From Afifellaceae bacterium (GTDB lineage: Bacteria > Pseudomonadota > Alphaproteobacteria > Rhizobiales > Afifellaceae), in contig JANQKG010000050.1 of the NCBI GenBank assembly GCA_028281235.1, forward strand, positions 1 through 64,000: a stretch of DNA of 64,000 nucleotides, given 5' to 3'. The position numbers and the translations under genes were made by a program. The notes below the pieces were generated by a model. That model was not told the DNA's origin and made no database searches. It worked only from the letters and a program-made list of their open reading frames with translations. Below, one piece after another: positions 40,647 to 48,301 of this stretch; within the stretch, counting starts at the first letter, position 1, and each line of letters begins with the position of its first letter.

Positions 40647-42275
40647 TCAGGACGATTCCTTGAGGATCATGTCGGCGGCCTTCTCGCCGATCATGATGGT
40701 CGGTGCATTTGTGTTGCCGCTGGAGATGATCGGCATGATGGAGGCGTCGGCAACGCGCAGCCCCTCAACGCCGTGCACTTTGAGTTCGGCGTCGACCACG
40801 GCATCGGCGCCGTTTCCCATCTTGCAGGTGCCGACGGGGTGGAGGGTCGTGCCGCCGGCCTGCTTCAGCCATTCCGTCAGCGACGCGTCGCTCGTCTTTT
40901 CTGGTCCCGGCGCGATCTCCGTGCCGATCAAGTCGGCAAAGGCCGGCTGCTGCATCGCCTGACGCAAGATCTTCACGCCGGCAACTGTCGTCGCCTTGTC
41001 AAAGGCCGTGGTCAGGTAATTGGCGAAGATGCGCGGAGGATCACGCGGGTCGGCCGAACGCAGCGTGATGTGGCCGCGGCTCTCCGGGTTGACCGGCCCG
41101 ACGCGGATCGTGACGCCGTGATTATCCTCAATGCGGGCGCGCGTGAACGGCTTGGGCCAATGCAGGTTGGCGGTCTTTTCCAGCGCCGGCATGAAATGCG
41201 CCTGAATATCCGGCGCCTCCAGTCCCGGCCGCGAGCGGATAAAGGCACCGCCCTCATAAGGGAACGTCGTCGCCACGCCCGTTCCGAACAGTGCGCCTTC
41301 CACGATGGCGCGCGTCAGTCGGTCGACGCGGAGTTCGCTGTAGAGCGTGATCGGCTCTTTGATCTCGTAGACCAGGCAGACATCGACATGGTCCTGCAGG
41401 TTTTTGCCGACGCCGGGGAGGTGATGGACGGTGTCAACGCCGTGCGTGCTAAGCTCGTCCGCATCGCCGATGCCTGAGAGCATCAGAACTTGCGGCGAGT
41501 TGACGGCGCCGGCCGACAGCACGATTTCGCGTGCGGCGTGCGCGTGACGCGTTGCTCCGCCAACCGAATAGTCGACGCCAACGGCCCTGCCGTTTTCCAT
41601 GACGATCCGCAGCGTCAAAGCGTGCGTCTGCACCGTCAGGTTCGCTCGGCGCATGGCGGGCCGCAGGAACGCCTTGGAAGTGCTGCAGCGTCTGCCGTTG
41701 CGGATGGTGAAATCGTAGCGGCCAAAGCCTTCCTGGACCTCGCCGTTGAAGTCGTCGTTGAACGCATGGCCGGCCTCAATGCCGGCCTGCACGAAGCGAT
41801 CGAAGAGCGAATTGGTGCCGCGTGCACGGCACACTGAGAGCGGGCCGTCATCGCCGTGGAACGCATCGCGCCGCTCCACATGGGTTTCCGATTTGCGGAA
41901 GTAGGGAAGCACCTCGGCGTAGGACCAGCCTGGATTGCCCATCTGCGCCCAGCGGTCATAGTCGGCGCGATTGCCGCGCACATAGATCATTCCGTTGATT
42001 GTCGACGTGCCGCCTAATGCCTTGCCGCGCGGCCAGTAGATGCGCCGGTTGTCGAGCTCCGGCTCCGGCTCCGTGTCGTAGCTCCAATTGTATATCTTGG
42101 AGTGCATCAGCTTGCCCATGAGCATGGGGAGATGCACCAGCGGGTGACGGTCGGGGCCGCCGGCCTCAATCAGCAAAACCGAATGGGCCGGGTCGGCCGA
42201 TAGCCGGTTGGCGAGGACACAGCCGGCCGAGCCGGCGCCGATGACGATGTAATCGTAGGTCGGGTGCTCTGCCAT
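40647..42275 (-). CDS. GMC-family FAD-dependent alcohol oxidoreductase
   Basis: A 542-residue flavoenzyme of the choline dehydrogenase/glucose oxidase group. FAD binding is shown by IVIGAGSAGCVLANRLS at the N-terminus and GGTSTINGMIYVRG near residue 90; SGAVNSPQVLMLSGIG is the second family signature; the C-terminal HPVGTCKMG and SSGNTNAPTIMIGEKAAD carry catalytic positions. It oxidises a primary or secondary alcohol, probably delivering electrons to the respiratory chain. The ATG at 42275 follows TAGG. Given RutR-like control and nucleoside neighbours, an alcohol derived from a nucleoside is possible; polyols or choline-like compounds are the family default. Confidence 0.9.
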   Translation of the reverse strand: MAEHPTYDYIVIGAGSAGCVLANRLSADPAHSVLLIEAGGPDRHPLVHLPMLMGKLMHSKIYNWSYDTEPEPELDNRRIYWPRGKALGGTSTINGMIYVRGNRADYDRWAQMGNPGWSYAEVLPYFRKSETHVERRDAFHGDDGPLSVCRARGTNSLFDRFVQAGIEAGHAFNDDFNGEVQEGFGRYDFTIRNGRRCSTSKAFLRPAMRRANLTVQTHALTLRIVMENGRAVGVDYSVGGATRHAHAAREIVLSAGAVNSPQVLMLSGIGDADELSTHGVDTVHHLPGVGKNLQDHVDVCLVYEIKEPITLYSELRVDRLTRAIVEGALFGTGVATTFPYEGGAFIRSRPGLEAPDIQAHFMPALEKTANLHWPKPFTRARIEDNHGVTIRVGPVNPESRGHITLRSADPRDPPRIFANYLTTAFDKATTVAGVKILRQAMQQPAFADLIGTEIAPGPEKTSDASLTEWLKQAGGTTLHPVGTCKMGNGADAVVDAELKVHGVEGLRVADASIMPIISSGNTNAPTIMIGEKAADMILKESS

Positions 42276-42281
42276 GTCTGC

Positions 42282-43127
42282 CTACCAGGACACCGGGGTT
42301 CCGCCCATCGTGGCGAGATGCCGATTGCACGCGACGAACGGGTTCTCCTCAGCCAGAACGTCATCGGCGCGCGCCGGGTGCTCTCGCAGGACGCAGGCGA
42401 TGGCGTCGCTTTCTTCGATGCCGGCGGCGCGGATGACGTCGATAGCCTGGCTGCCGAAGGCGATGAACACGATCGGCGCGCCGCGCGCTGCAAGGTGGCG
42501 CAGCACGGCCACTGTGAAGGGGCGCCACAAAGGCAGGTGGCCGCGCGTCTGATGCGGGTCACCTTCGACCGCGAAGCGGCTGATCGTGAGCGACGAGTTG
42601 AGAAGCAGCACGCCTTCCGCGACCCAGCGGTCTGCGATCCTTGCAGCGGGCTCCAGGTCGATATCGCCGGCCTCGATTTTTGCGATGAGCCGGCGCCAGC
42701 CATCATCGGCGGCTGCATATGAGGCGTCACTCGTGCGGGCGGCGGCGATAAGTTGCATAAAAGTGCGCACGCTGGTGGAGAACATCTTCTCCAGCTCAAT
42801 CCAGTGGGCAACATTGCCGGCTTCAAAGGCGCGGCCGGTCGCAAAAGCCGGGCAGGGGTAGGGGTCTTGCCCCAGGATCACGCAGCGCACCTGCGGCGGC
42901 GTAATATTGTCGAAGGCGCGCAGCATATGGGCCGCTTCGGGCGCGCCCGGAAAGACCTGACCCCGACGCGCCGGAAAGACGGGCTCCCAGGCCTCAAGGC
43001 GCAGCTTCGGGTCGATGTCGGCAAAGCCTAACTCAGCCTCGCCGGCGACATCGCGCCAGGCCGGGTCAAGGTCATCGCTCCAGCCGGCGAGAATCTCCTG
43101 CATCGCGTCTCTGAGCGCCATGCTCAT
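42282..43127 (-). CDS. Uracil-DNA-glycosylase-like protein
   Basis: A 281-residue protein with the family-1 UDG fold. VILGQDPYPCPAFATGRAF corresponds to the water-activating GQDPYHGP motif, keeping Asp but losing its His; GVLLLNSSLTI matches LLLNTVLTV; REHPAR keeps the His of HPSPLS but not its Ser; and the end CNRHLATMGGTPVSW matches the Ung C-terminus. It could excise uracil or a modified base, or be repurposed. ATG 43127 follows GGGAG. It opens an operon with GMC and NIPSNAP genes under RutR-like operators, an unusual home for a DNA-repair enzyme. Confidence 0.82.
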   Translation of the reverse strand: MSMALRDAMQEILAGWSDDLDPAWRDVAGEAELGFADIDPKLRLEAWEPVFPARRGQVFPGAPEAAHMLRAFDNITPPQVRCVILGQDPYPCPAFATGRAFEAGNVAHWIELEKMFSTSVRTFMQLIAAARTSDASYAAADDGWRRLIAKIEAGDIDLEPAARIADRWVAEGVLLLNSSLTISRFAVEGDPHQTRGHLPLWRPFTVAVLRHLAARGAPIVFIAFGSQAIDVIRAAGIEESDAIACVLREHPARADDVLAEENPFVACNRHLATMGGTPVSW

Positions 43128-43152
43128 GAGGCGGTCTCCCTAGCGGCGAGAA

Positions 43153-43182
43153 GCTTAGCCGAAAGTTGACCGAAGCGTCAAC
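43153..43182 (-). promoter_or_regulatory. Promoter of UDG-GMC-NIPSNAP operon
   Basis: GTTGAC (43177-43182) and CTAAGC (43153-43158) are 18 bases apart on the minus strand, the same geometry as the BMP promoter. The -35 box is a half-site of operator A. The transcript would start close to 43147, about 20 bases ahead of the start codon. Confidence 0.5.
43166..43181. promoter_or_regulatory. RutR-like operator A
   Basis: TTGAC-CGAAGC-GTCAA, extended to AAAGTTGAC and GTCAACTTT as perfect nine-base arms. It is the most symmetrical of the four copies and lies between the divergent UDG and tetR genes. Confidence 0.8.
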
Positions 43183-43199
43183 TTTTCAGGCATATGACT

Positions 43200-43215
43200 T
43201 TGACGCAGGCGTCAA
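43200..43215. promoter_or_regulatory. RutR-like operator B
   Basis: TTGACGCAGGCGTCAA is palindromic over seven-base arms and carries the same CTTT extension to the right. It lies 34 bases from operator A and 58 bases ahead of the tetR ATG, suggesting self-regulation. Confidence 0.78.
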
Positions 43216-43272
43216 CTTTTTTGTGGACAGCGGCAGACAGTTCGGCAACTTTCCCGCGAGAGAGGCAGAGAC

Positions 43273-43926
43273 ATGGGACGACGAAAAGCCCGAAATGCAG
43301 GCGCCGGCCACGAGACGCGCATCGGTGCCCGCAACAAGAAGGCGATCCTGGACGCCGCGATTCAGACATTCACCGAGAAGGGCTATGACGGTGCGAGTAT
43401 CGCCGAAATCGCGCAAATGTCCGGGCTCCCGAAGGCAAATATCTATTATTATTTCGGATCAAAAGAGACGATCTATCGGACGATCATCGCCGATCTTATC
43501 TCCGAATGGGACAGGGCGCTTGATCACCTCAGATCGGAGCGCGAGCCGGCCGAAGCGATCAGTGACTATATCCGCGCCAAGCTGGAGTTCACGCGCAAGC
43601 ATTCCGCCCAGTCGCGCATGTTCGCCGCGGAGGCTGTGCATGGCGGCCGCTTCCTCAGCCGCCGCGACAGGTCGCACATGCAGGCGATCACTCTGGAAAA
43701 GGCAAAGGTGTTCGATGCCTGGTCGGCGGCCGGCAAGATGGACCCGGTCGATCCCATCCATCTGTTCATCATGCTGTGGGCGTCCACCCAGTATTATGCC
43801 GATTTCGATGTGCTAGCCCGCAACGCTCTGGTGTCAAAACGACTGAGCGTCGGCGACTACGATCGTGCCGTCGAAACGATCACACGGGTCGTTCTGAAGG
43901 GTTGCGGCATCACGCAGACTTGCTGA
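43273..43926 (+). CDS. TetR-family regulator, RutR-like
   Basis: A 217-residue regulator. The helix-turn-helix lies around residues 40-64 (ASIAEIAQMSGLPKANIYYY). The C-terminal domain closely follows E. coli RutR, which senses uracil and thymine: compare DYIRAKLEFTRKHSAQSRMF, KMDPVDPIHLFIMLWASTQ and YYADF. The ATG at 43273 follows a GAGAGAGG stretch. Four TTGAC-N6-GTCAA sites, at the divergent UDG promoter, its own promoter and the BMP promoter, fit the known RutR consensus. I infer that a pyrimidine or related base is the effector. Confidence 0.9.
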   Translation: MGRRKARNAGAGHETRIGARNKKAILDAAIQTFTEKGYDGASIAEIAQMSGLPKANIYYYFGSKETIYRTIIADLISEWDRALDHLRSEREPAEAISDYIRAKLEFTRKHSAQSRMFAAEAVHGGRFLSRRDRSHMQAITLEKAKVFDAWSAAGKMDPVDPIHLFIMLWASTQYYADFDVLARNALVSKRLSVGDYDRAVETITRVVLKGCGITQTC

Positions 43927-43983
43927 TCTTGCGAGGCCCCATCTGAGTTTGCAGGATCGCTGCTGCTCAGTTCGGGTCCGCGG

Positions 43984-45384
43984 CTACCGATTGCCGGCGT
44001 CGTTGGGGTCGAAGTCGAAACGGTCCGGCAGGTGCATCCCGGCGCTCAGATGATGCTGGACGGACCGCACTGACACGCCGTCCCGGTAGAGCCAAGGATC
44101 ATCCGTGGTGCGCTGCCAGGCTTCCATCGCCGCCCGTAACTCCAGCAGCACATTGTGATGGCTCTCCTCGGTGGCGAGATTGCGAACTTCGCGCGGGTCA
44201 GCCTCAAGGTCGTAGAGCTCTTCGGGCGGGCGTCGGACATAGTCCTTCAAGGCGCGCGCGCCGATAAGGACCGGCTCCGTGTTGCGGATGCCCTCCCAGG
44301 ACAAGGAACCGTAGAGATCTCCGGAGAAGGGGAAGTCGAGCTGCCACGCCACGTTTCGATGATACTTATAGCGCGGCGTGCGGATGAAGCGGGTCGGATA
44401 GTAATTCGTGATCTCGTGGAATGTGTGTGATCCGAAGACACGCTCCCAATCCGCAAGCAATTCGGTGTCCTGCAGGATCGGCAGGACTGAACGCCCGCGC
44501 CGCGCGCCCGCCGGGACGTCATGCCCAGCCCAGTCGAGGAATGTCGGCAGGATGTCGACGAACGAAACCAAATTGGGATTGGCGACGCCCGCCTTCGCGC
44601 CGGGCACGCGCATGATCAACGGCAGATGGACACCCGCGTCGTAGAGCGTGGTCTTGGAATTGAGAAACGGCGCGCCGTTGTCGCTCAAAAAGCAGACGAG
44701 CGTATCGTCGGCAAAGCCGGCGCGCTCCAGCGCCGCAAGGACAAGGCCTACACCCTGATCGAGCCGGTGCACGGAGCGATAATATTCTGCGAGCTCGGTT
44801 CGCACTTCGGGGAGATCGGTGAGGAACGGCGGGACGCTGACCTCGTCGGGGGAGAAGGTGTGGTCATCGATGTCCCGATAGGCTCGGTCGTTGCCGAACC
44901 CCGACCGCGTCAGGTCGCGGTGCGGATCGACGAAGCCAATCGTCAGAAAGAACGGCTTGTCCGCGGCGCGGGCCGATGCGAGGAAGTTTTGCGCCCGTTC
45001 CGCCACCCAAGCGACGTCCCGCGTCATGCTCGCTTCGCGCAGCGCCCAGGGATAGACATCGGGCGGGCCGACATGAACCTTGCCGATGATGCCGGTCAGG
45101 TAGCCGGCTGTGTTGAGCAAGGCGGGCGCTGTCTCAACATGGCCGAAGGTCATGAAATGGTGATAGTCGTGGTGGAGTCCGTACTGGCCGGTCTCATGCG
45201 TGTGGAGACCCGTAAAGATCACCGAGCGGCTGGCGGAACAGGACGCCGTGGAGGTGAATGCCATGTCGAACCGGGTGCCCTGGCGCGCAAGGCGGTCGAT
45301 ATTGGGCGTGTGGATGGCGGGCTCGCCGTAGCAGCCGGTCATGCGGCCGAGATCGTCGGCGATCAGTAGAAGGATGTTCCGCAT
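43984..45384 (-). CDS. Sulfatase, type I (sulfamidase/SGSH-like), cytoplasmic
   Basis: A 466-residue arylsulfatase-family enzyme. The metal-binding start ILLLIADDLGRMTGCYG, the active-site motif SCSASRSVIFTG with the cysteine that becomes formylglycine, and FVDPHRDL, CFLSDNGAPF and YKYHRNVAW regions match type I sulfatases, in pattern nearest to N-sulfoglucosamine sulfohydrolases. The usual CxPxR has Ala in place of Pro, a known variant. No signal peptide is present, so it should act inside the cell on imported sulfated sugar. ATG 45384 is used; a GTG at 45399 overlapping the ATPase stop is an alternative. Last gene of the sugar-importer operon. Confidence 0.9.
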   Translation of the reverse strand: MRNILLLIADDLGRMTGCYGEPAIHTPNIDRLARQGTRFDMAFTSTASCSASRSVIFTGLHTHETGQYGLHHDYHHFMTFGHVETAPALLNTAGYLTGIIGKVHVGPPDVYPWALREASMTRDVAWVAERAQNFLASARAADKPFFLTIGFVDPHRDLTRSGFGNDRAYRDIDDHTFSPDEVSVPPFLTDLPEVRTELAEYYRSVHRLDQGVGLVLAALERAGFADDTLVCFLSDNGAPFLNSKTTLYDAGVHLPLIMRVPGAKAGVANPNLVSFVDILPTFLDWAGHDVPAGARRGRSVLPILQDTELLADWERVFGSHTFHEITNYYPTRFIRTPRYKYHRNVAWQLDFPFSGDLYGSLSWEGIRNTEPVLIGARALKDYVRRPPEELYDLEADPREVRNLATEESHHNVLLELRAAMEAWQRTTDDPWLYRDGVSVRSVQHHLSAGMHLPDRFDFDPNDAGNR

Positions 45385-45395
45385 CGTCGGTTCCG

Positions 45396-46412
45396 TCACG
45401 TTCGGGCCGGGCCGACCGGCAGGCCGTCGGCGTTGAACAAATGCACCGATTCCGACTGGAGGGTGAGGAACACGGCGTCGCCGGCGCGGAAGGCGTTGGC
45501 GCCGATGGCGCGGGCGTTCACGATGCCGGCCTCTTCGGTTTTGACGTGCACATAGGTGTCGCTGCCCAGCTGTTCGATATGGACAATTGAGCCGCTCCAT
45601 TCGCCGGCATCGCGCGATATCGTGATGTGCTCGGGGCGGATGCCGAGCGTATGCGCGCCGTGCTTCTCCGCCGTCGCGCCGGTGACGAAATTCATGCGCG
45701 GCGAGCCAATGAAGCCGGCGACGAAAGCGCTGGCCGGCTCAGCGTAGAGGTCCATCGGCCGGCCGACCTGTTCGACCTGTCCGGCGTTCAGCACGACGAT
45801 CCGGTCGGCCAGGGTCATTGCTTCGACCTGGTCATGCGTGACGTAGATCATCGTGGTGTCCGACAAGCGCTTGTGAAGTGCCGCGATCTCCAGTCGCGTG
45901 TCGACACGCAGGGCCGCGTCGAGGTTCGATAACGGCTCGTCGAACAGAAACACCCGCGGCTTGCGTGTAATCGCGCGCCCGATCGCCACGCGCTGACGCT
46001 GGCCGCCCGACAATTGGCGCGGCTTGCGCTCCATCAGCGGCGTGATCTGCAGGATTTCCGCGGCTTCCGCGACCCGAGCCTTGATCTCGGCCTGGTTCAG
46101 ACGTGCCTGCTCCAAGCCGAACGCCATGTTCTCAAAGACGTTCATGTGCGGATAAAGCGCATAGGATTGGAAGACCATGGAGATGCCGCGCTTGGATGGG
46201 AGCACGTCGTTCATCCGCGCACCGTCGATATAAAGGTCGCCGGCGGTGATGTCCTCAAGCCCGGCGACCAGACGAAGAAGGGTGGACTTGCCGCAGCCGG
46301 ACGGCCCGACGAAGACGACGAACTCGCCCTTCTCAAGAGACAGATTGACGTCGCGCAGAACCTCCACGGAGCCGAAGGACTTGCAGATCGATTTCAGCTC
46401 AACGGATGCCAT
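45396..46412 (-). CDS. Sugar ABC transporter ATPase (MalK/UgpC-type)
   Basis: A 338-residue ATPase. Walker A is GPSGCGKST near residue 36, the Q-loop lies in VFQSYALYPH, the signature is LSGGQRQRVAIGRAI, Walker B is VFLFDEPLSNLD and the switch histidine lies in VTHDQVEA. A regulatory C-terminal domain of about 100 residues follows, with GIRPEHI. It starts at ATG 46412, three bases behind the permease stop. Because MalK-type subunits can serve several importers, it might also power the ATPase-less importer at 13284-16436. Confidence 0.94.
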   Translation of the reverse strand: MASVELKSICKSFGSVEVLRDVNLSLEKGEFVVFVGPSGCGKSTLLRLVAGLEDITAGDLYIDGARMNDVLPSKRGISMVFQSYALYPHMNVFENMAFGLEQARLNQAEIKARVAEAAEILQITPLMERKPRQLSGGQRQRVAIGRAITRKPRVFLFDEPLSNLDAALRVDTRLEIAALHKRLSDTTMIYVTHDQVEAMTLADRIVVLNAGQVEQVGRPMDLYAEPASAFVAGFIGSPRMNFVTGATAEKHGAHTLGIRPEHITISRDAGEWSGSIVHIEQLGSDTYVHVKTEEAGIVNARAIGANAFRAGDAVFLTLQSESVHLFNADGLPVGPART

Positions 46413-46415
46413 CGA

Positions 46416-47249
46416 TTATCCCTTCACTGCGCCGGCCGTGAGGCCGGAGACGATCCGGCGCTGGAAGATGAGCACCAGGATGACCAGCGGCAGCGTGACA
46501 ACGACGGATGCTGCCATGATGTTGCCCCAGGGAACCTCGAACTCGCTGCGGCCGGAGATGAGAGCGATCGCCACGGGAACCGTGCGTTGCGTATCGGTGG
46601 AGAGGAACGTCAGAGCGAAGAGGAATTCGTTCCACGCATGAATGAAGGCCAGCAGACCGGTCGTCACCATGGCGGGCCACATGATCGGCAAGAAGACGCG
46701 CCGGATAATCGTGAAGGGCGGTGCGCCGTCCATGATGGCGGCTTCCTCGATCTCGATGGGAAGATTGCGCATGAATGTGGTCAGCACCCAAACGGTGAAG
46801 GGGAGGGTGAAGATCATGTACGAGAAGACCAGTGACCAGAGCGAGTTGAACAGACCGAGGGTTCTGATCACTTCGAACAGCCCCGCAAGCACTGCGATCT
46901 GCGGGAACATCGACACAGACAGGATGGTGAGGAGCAAGAGCCCGCGCCCGCGGAAGCGAATCCTGGAGAGCGCATAGGACGCGGTGACAGCGAGGAAGAG
47001 CGAGATCACCACGACAATTGCCGCAACGAAGACGGAGTTCAGGATCTGGCGCCCGAACACGCCGCTTGTGAGCATCGACGCATAGTTCGAAAAATCCAAC
47101 GCCGCCGGAAGATAGTTGACTTCGAAGAGCGCTTGCCCGTCTTCCAGCGATGTCAGGATCGCGTAGTAGAAGGGGAATATGGCCTGCACGATGATGATGA
47201 CCACCAGCGCGTAGAACCCGGCACGTGTGATCCAGCGTCGCGCGGTCAT
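46416..47249 (-). CDS. Sugar ABC transporter permease (MalG-type)
   Basis: A 277-residue permease with six membrane segments. The docking loop reads EEAAIMDGAPPFTIIRRVFL, and the C-terminus RRIVSGLTAGAVKG is typical for MalG-type proteins. It overlaps the upstream permease by four bases (ATGA). Confidence 0.93.
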   Translation of the reverse strand: MTARRWITRAGFYALVVIIIVQAIFPFYYAILTSLEDGQALFEVNYLPAALDFSNYASMLTSGVFGRQILNSVFVAAIVVVISLFLAVTASYALSRIRFRGRGLLLLTILSVSMFPQIAVLAGLFEVIRTLGLFNSLWSLVFSYMIFTLPFTVWVLTTFMRNLPIEIEEAAIMDGAPPFTIIRRVFLPIMWPAMVTTGLLAFIHAWNEFLFALTFLSTDTQRTVPVAIALISGRSEFEVPWGNIMAASVVVTLPLVILVLIFQRRIVSGLTAGAVKG

Positions 47250-48175
47250 TCTTCCTTGCCCTCCAGGTCCATCCGGCTCAGGCGAATGAACGAGATGGTA
47301 ATCAGGGCGATCACCAGGAAAAGCAGCGTCGAAGCGGCCGATCCGTAGGCGAACTGGTCATAGTCGAAGAGGTTCTCGCGCGCATAGACGGACATCGTTC
47401 GGGTCGCGTCGGTGTTCGGCGTGAGCACATAGACGATATCGAACACGCGCAGCGCGTCGAGAGCGCGAAAGACCACTGCGACAAGCACGGCCGGCATGAT
47501 CAGCGGTAGCGTCACTTTGCGGAACACGCGAAATGGGTGGATGCCGTCAAGCCGCGCTGCCTCGTAGACATCGTTGGGCACCATCTGCAGTCCGGCGAGG
47601 ATAAGCAGCGCCATGAACGGCGTCGTCTTCCAGATGTCGACGATCAGCACGGCAATCATCGCCGTATCGGCAGAGGCGGTCCACGCCACCGGTTCTGAGA
47701 TCAGATAAAGGCGCAGAAGAATGTCGTTCAGAATGCCGAACTGGTCGTGCATCATCCATGCCCACATCTTGGCCGACACGATGGTGGGGATGGCCCAGGG
47801 GATCAGCACGGCCGCGCGGACGAGGCCGCGGCCCCTGAATTGCTCGTTGAGGACCAGTGCGATGATCAGGCCGAAGAAGGTCTCGAACGCGACGGAGATT
47901 GTCGCGAACCAGATTGTGTTCCAGACCGAACGCCACCAGCGCGCATCGGCGAGCAGCCCGAAATACTCGCCCTGGCCGTTTCCGTAATCGACATATTCAA
48001 GATAGTTGCGAAACCCGACCCAGCGCGCGTCGTCGATGAGATCGAGTGAGGCGTCGGTGAAGCTGAACCAGATGGTTCGATAGAGCGGGTAGGCTGCGAC
48101 GCTGGCAAGCACCACCAGCATCGGCGCCAGAAAGACCCACGCGGACCGAATGCGCTGCCGCGACAGCGTCGACAT
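47246..48175 (-). CDS. Sugar ABC transporter permease (MalF-type)
   Basis: A 309-residue permease. The ATG at 48175 (MSTLSRQRIRSAWVF) is preferred because AGGAG lies about seven bases upstream; an ATG at 48235 would add 20 residues but has a weak ribosome site. The docking loop is YEAARLDGIHPFRVFRKVTL. It follows the binding-protein gene with a strong stem-loop between (48255-48285). Confidence 0.92.
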   Translation of the reverse strand: MSTLSRQRIRSAWVFLAPMLVVLASVAAYPLYRTIWFSFTDASLDLIDDARWVGFRNYLEYVDYGNGQGEYFGLLADARWWRSVWNTIWFATISVAFETFFGLIIALVLNEQFRGRGLVRAAVLIPWAIPTIVSAKMWAWMMHDQFGILNDILLRLYLISEPVAWTASADTAMIAVLIVDIWKTTPFMALLILAGLQMVPNDVYEAARLDGIHPFRVFRKVTLPLIMPAVLVAVVFRALDALRVFDIVYVLTPNTDATRTMSVYARENLFDYDQFAYGSAASTLLFLVIALITISFIRLSRMDLEGKEE

Positions 48176-48254
48176 CGTTCCGCTCCTGACGGGCGTTCCT
48201 GCAGCGGCCGTGGCAGCGGCCTCAACTGGCGGCATGGCTCACTCCGCTCGCGTC

Positions 48255-48285
48255 AAGCGCGCGGACCGGGCGGGCCCGCGCGCTT
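48255..48285 (-). other. Intergenic stem-loop behind binding-protein gene
   Basis: A perfect 10-bp stem pairs AAGCGCGCGG (48255-48264) with CCGCGCGCTT (48276-48285) around an 11-base GC-rich loop, 16 bases behind the binding-protein stop. It is expected to protect the binding-protein message. Confidence 0.8.
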
Positions 48286-48301
48286 CGCTTTATGCCAGAT
48301 C

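Noticed and set aside
43927-43983. Possible terminator between convergent tetR and sulfatase genes
   Set aside because: Only a weak CTGAG/CTCAG pairing is visible, with no T-run, so it was not annotated.
45384-45600. Sulfatase extension upstream of 45384
   Set aside because: It is shadow of the ATPase C-terminus; only the GTG at 45399 remains a credible alternative.
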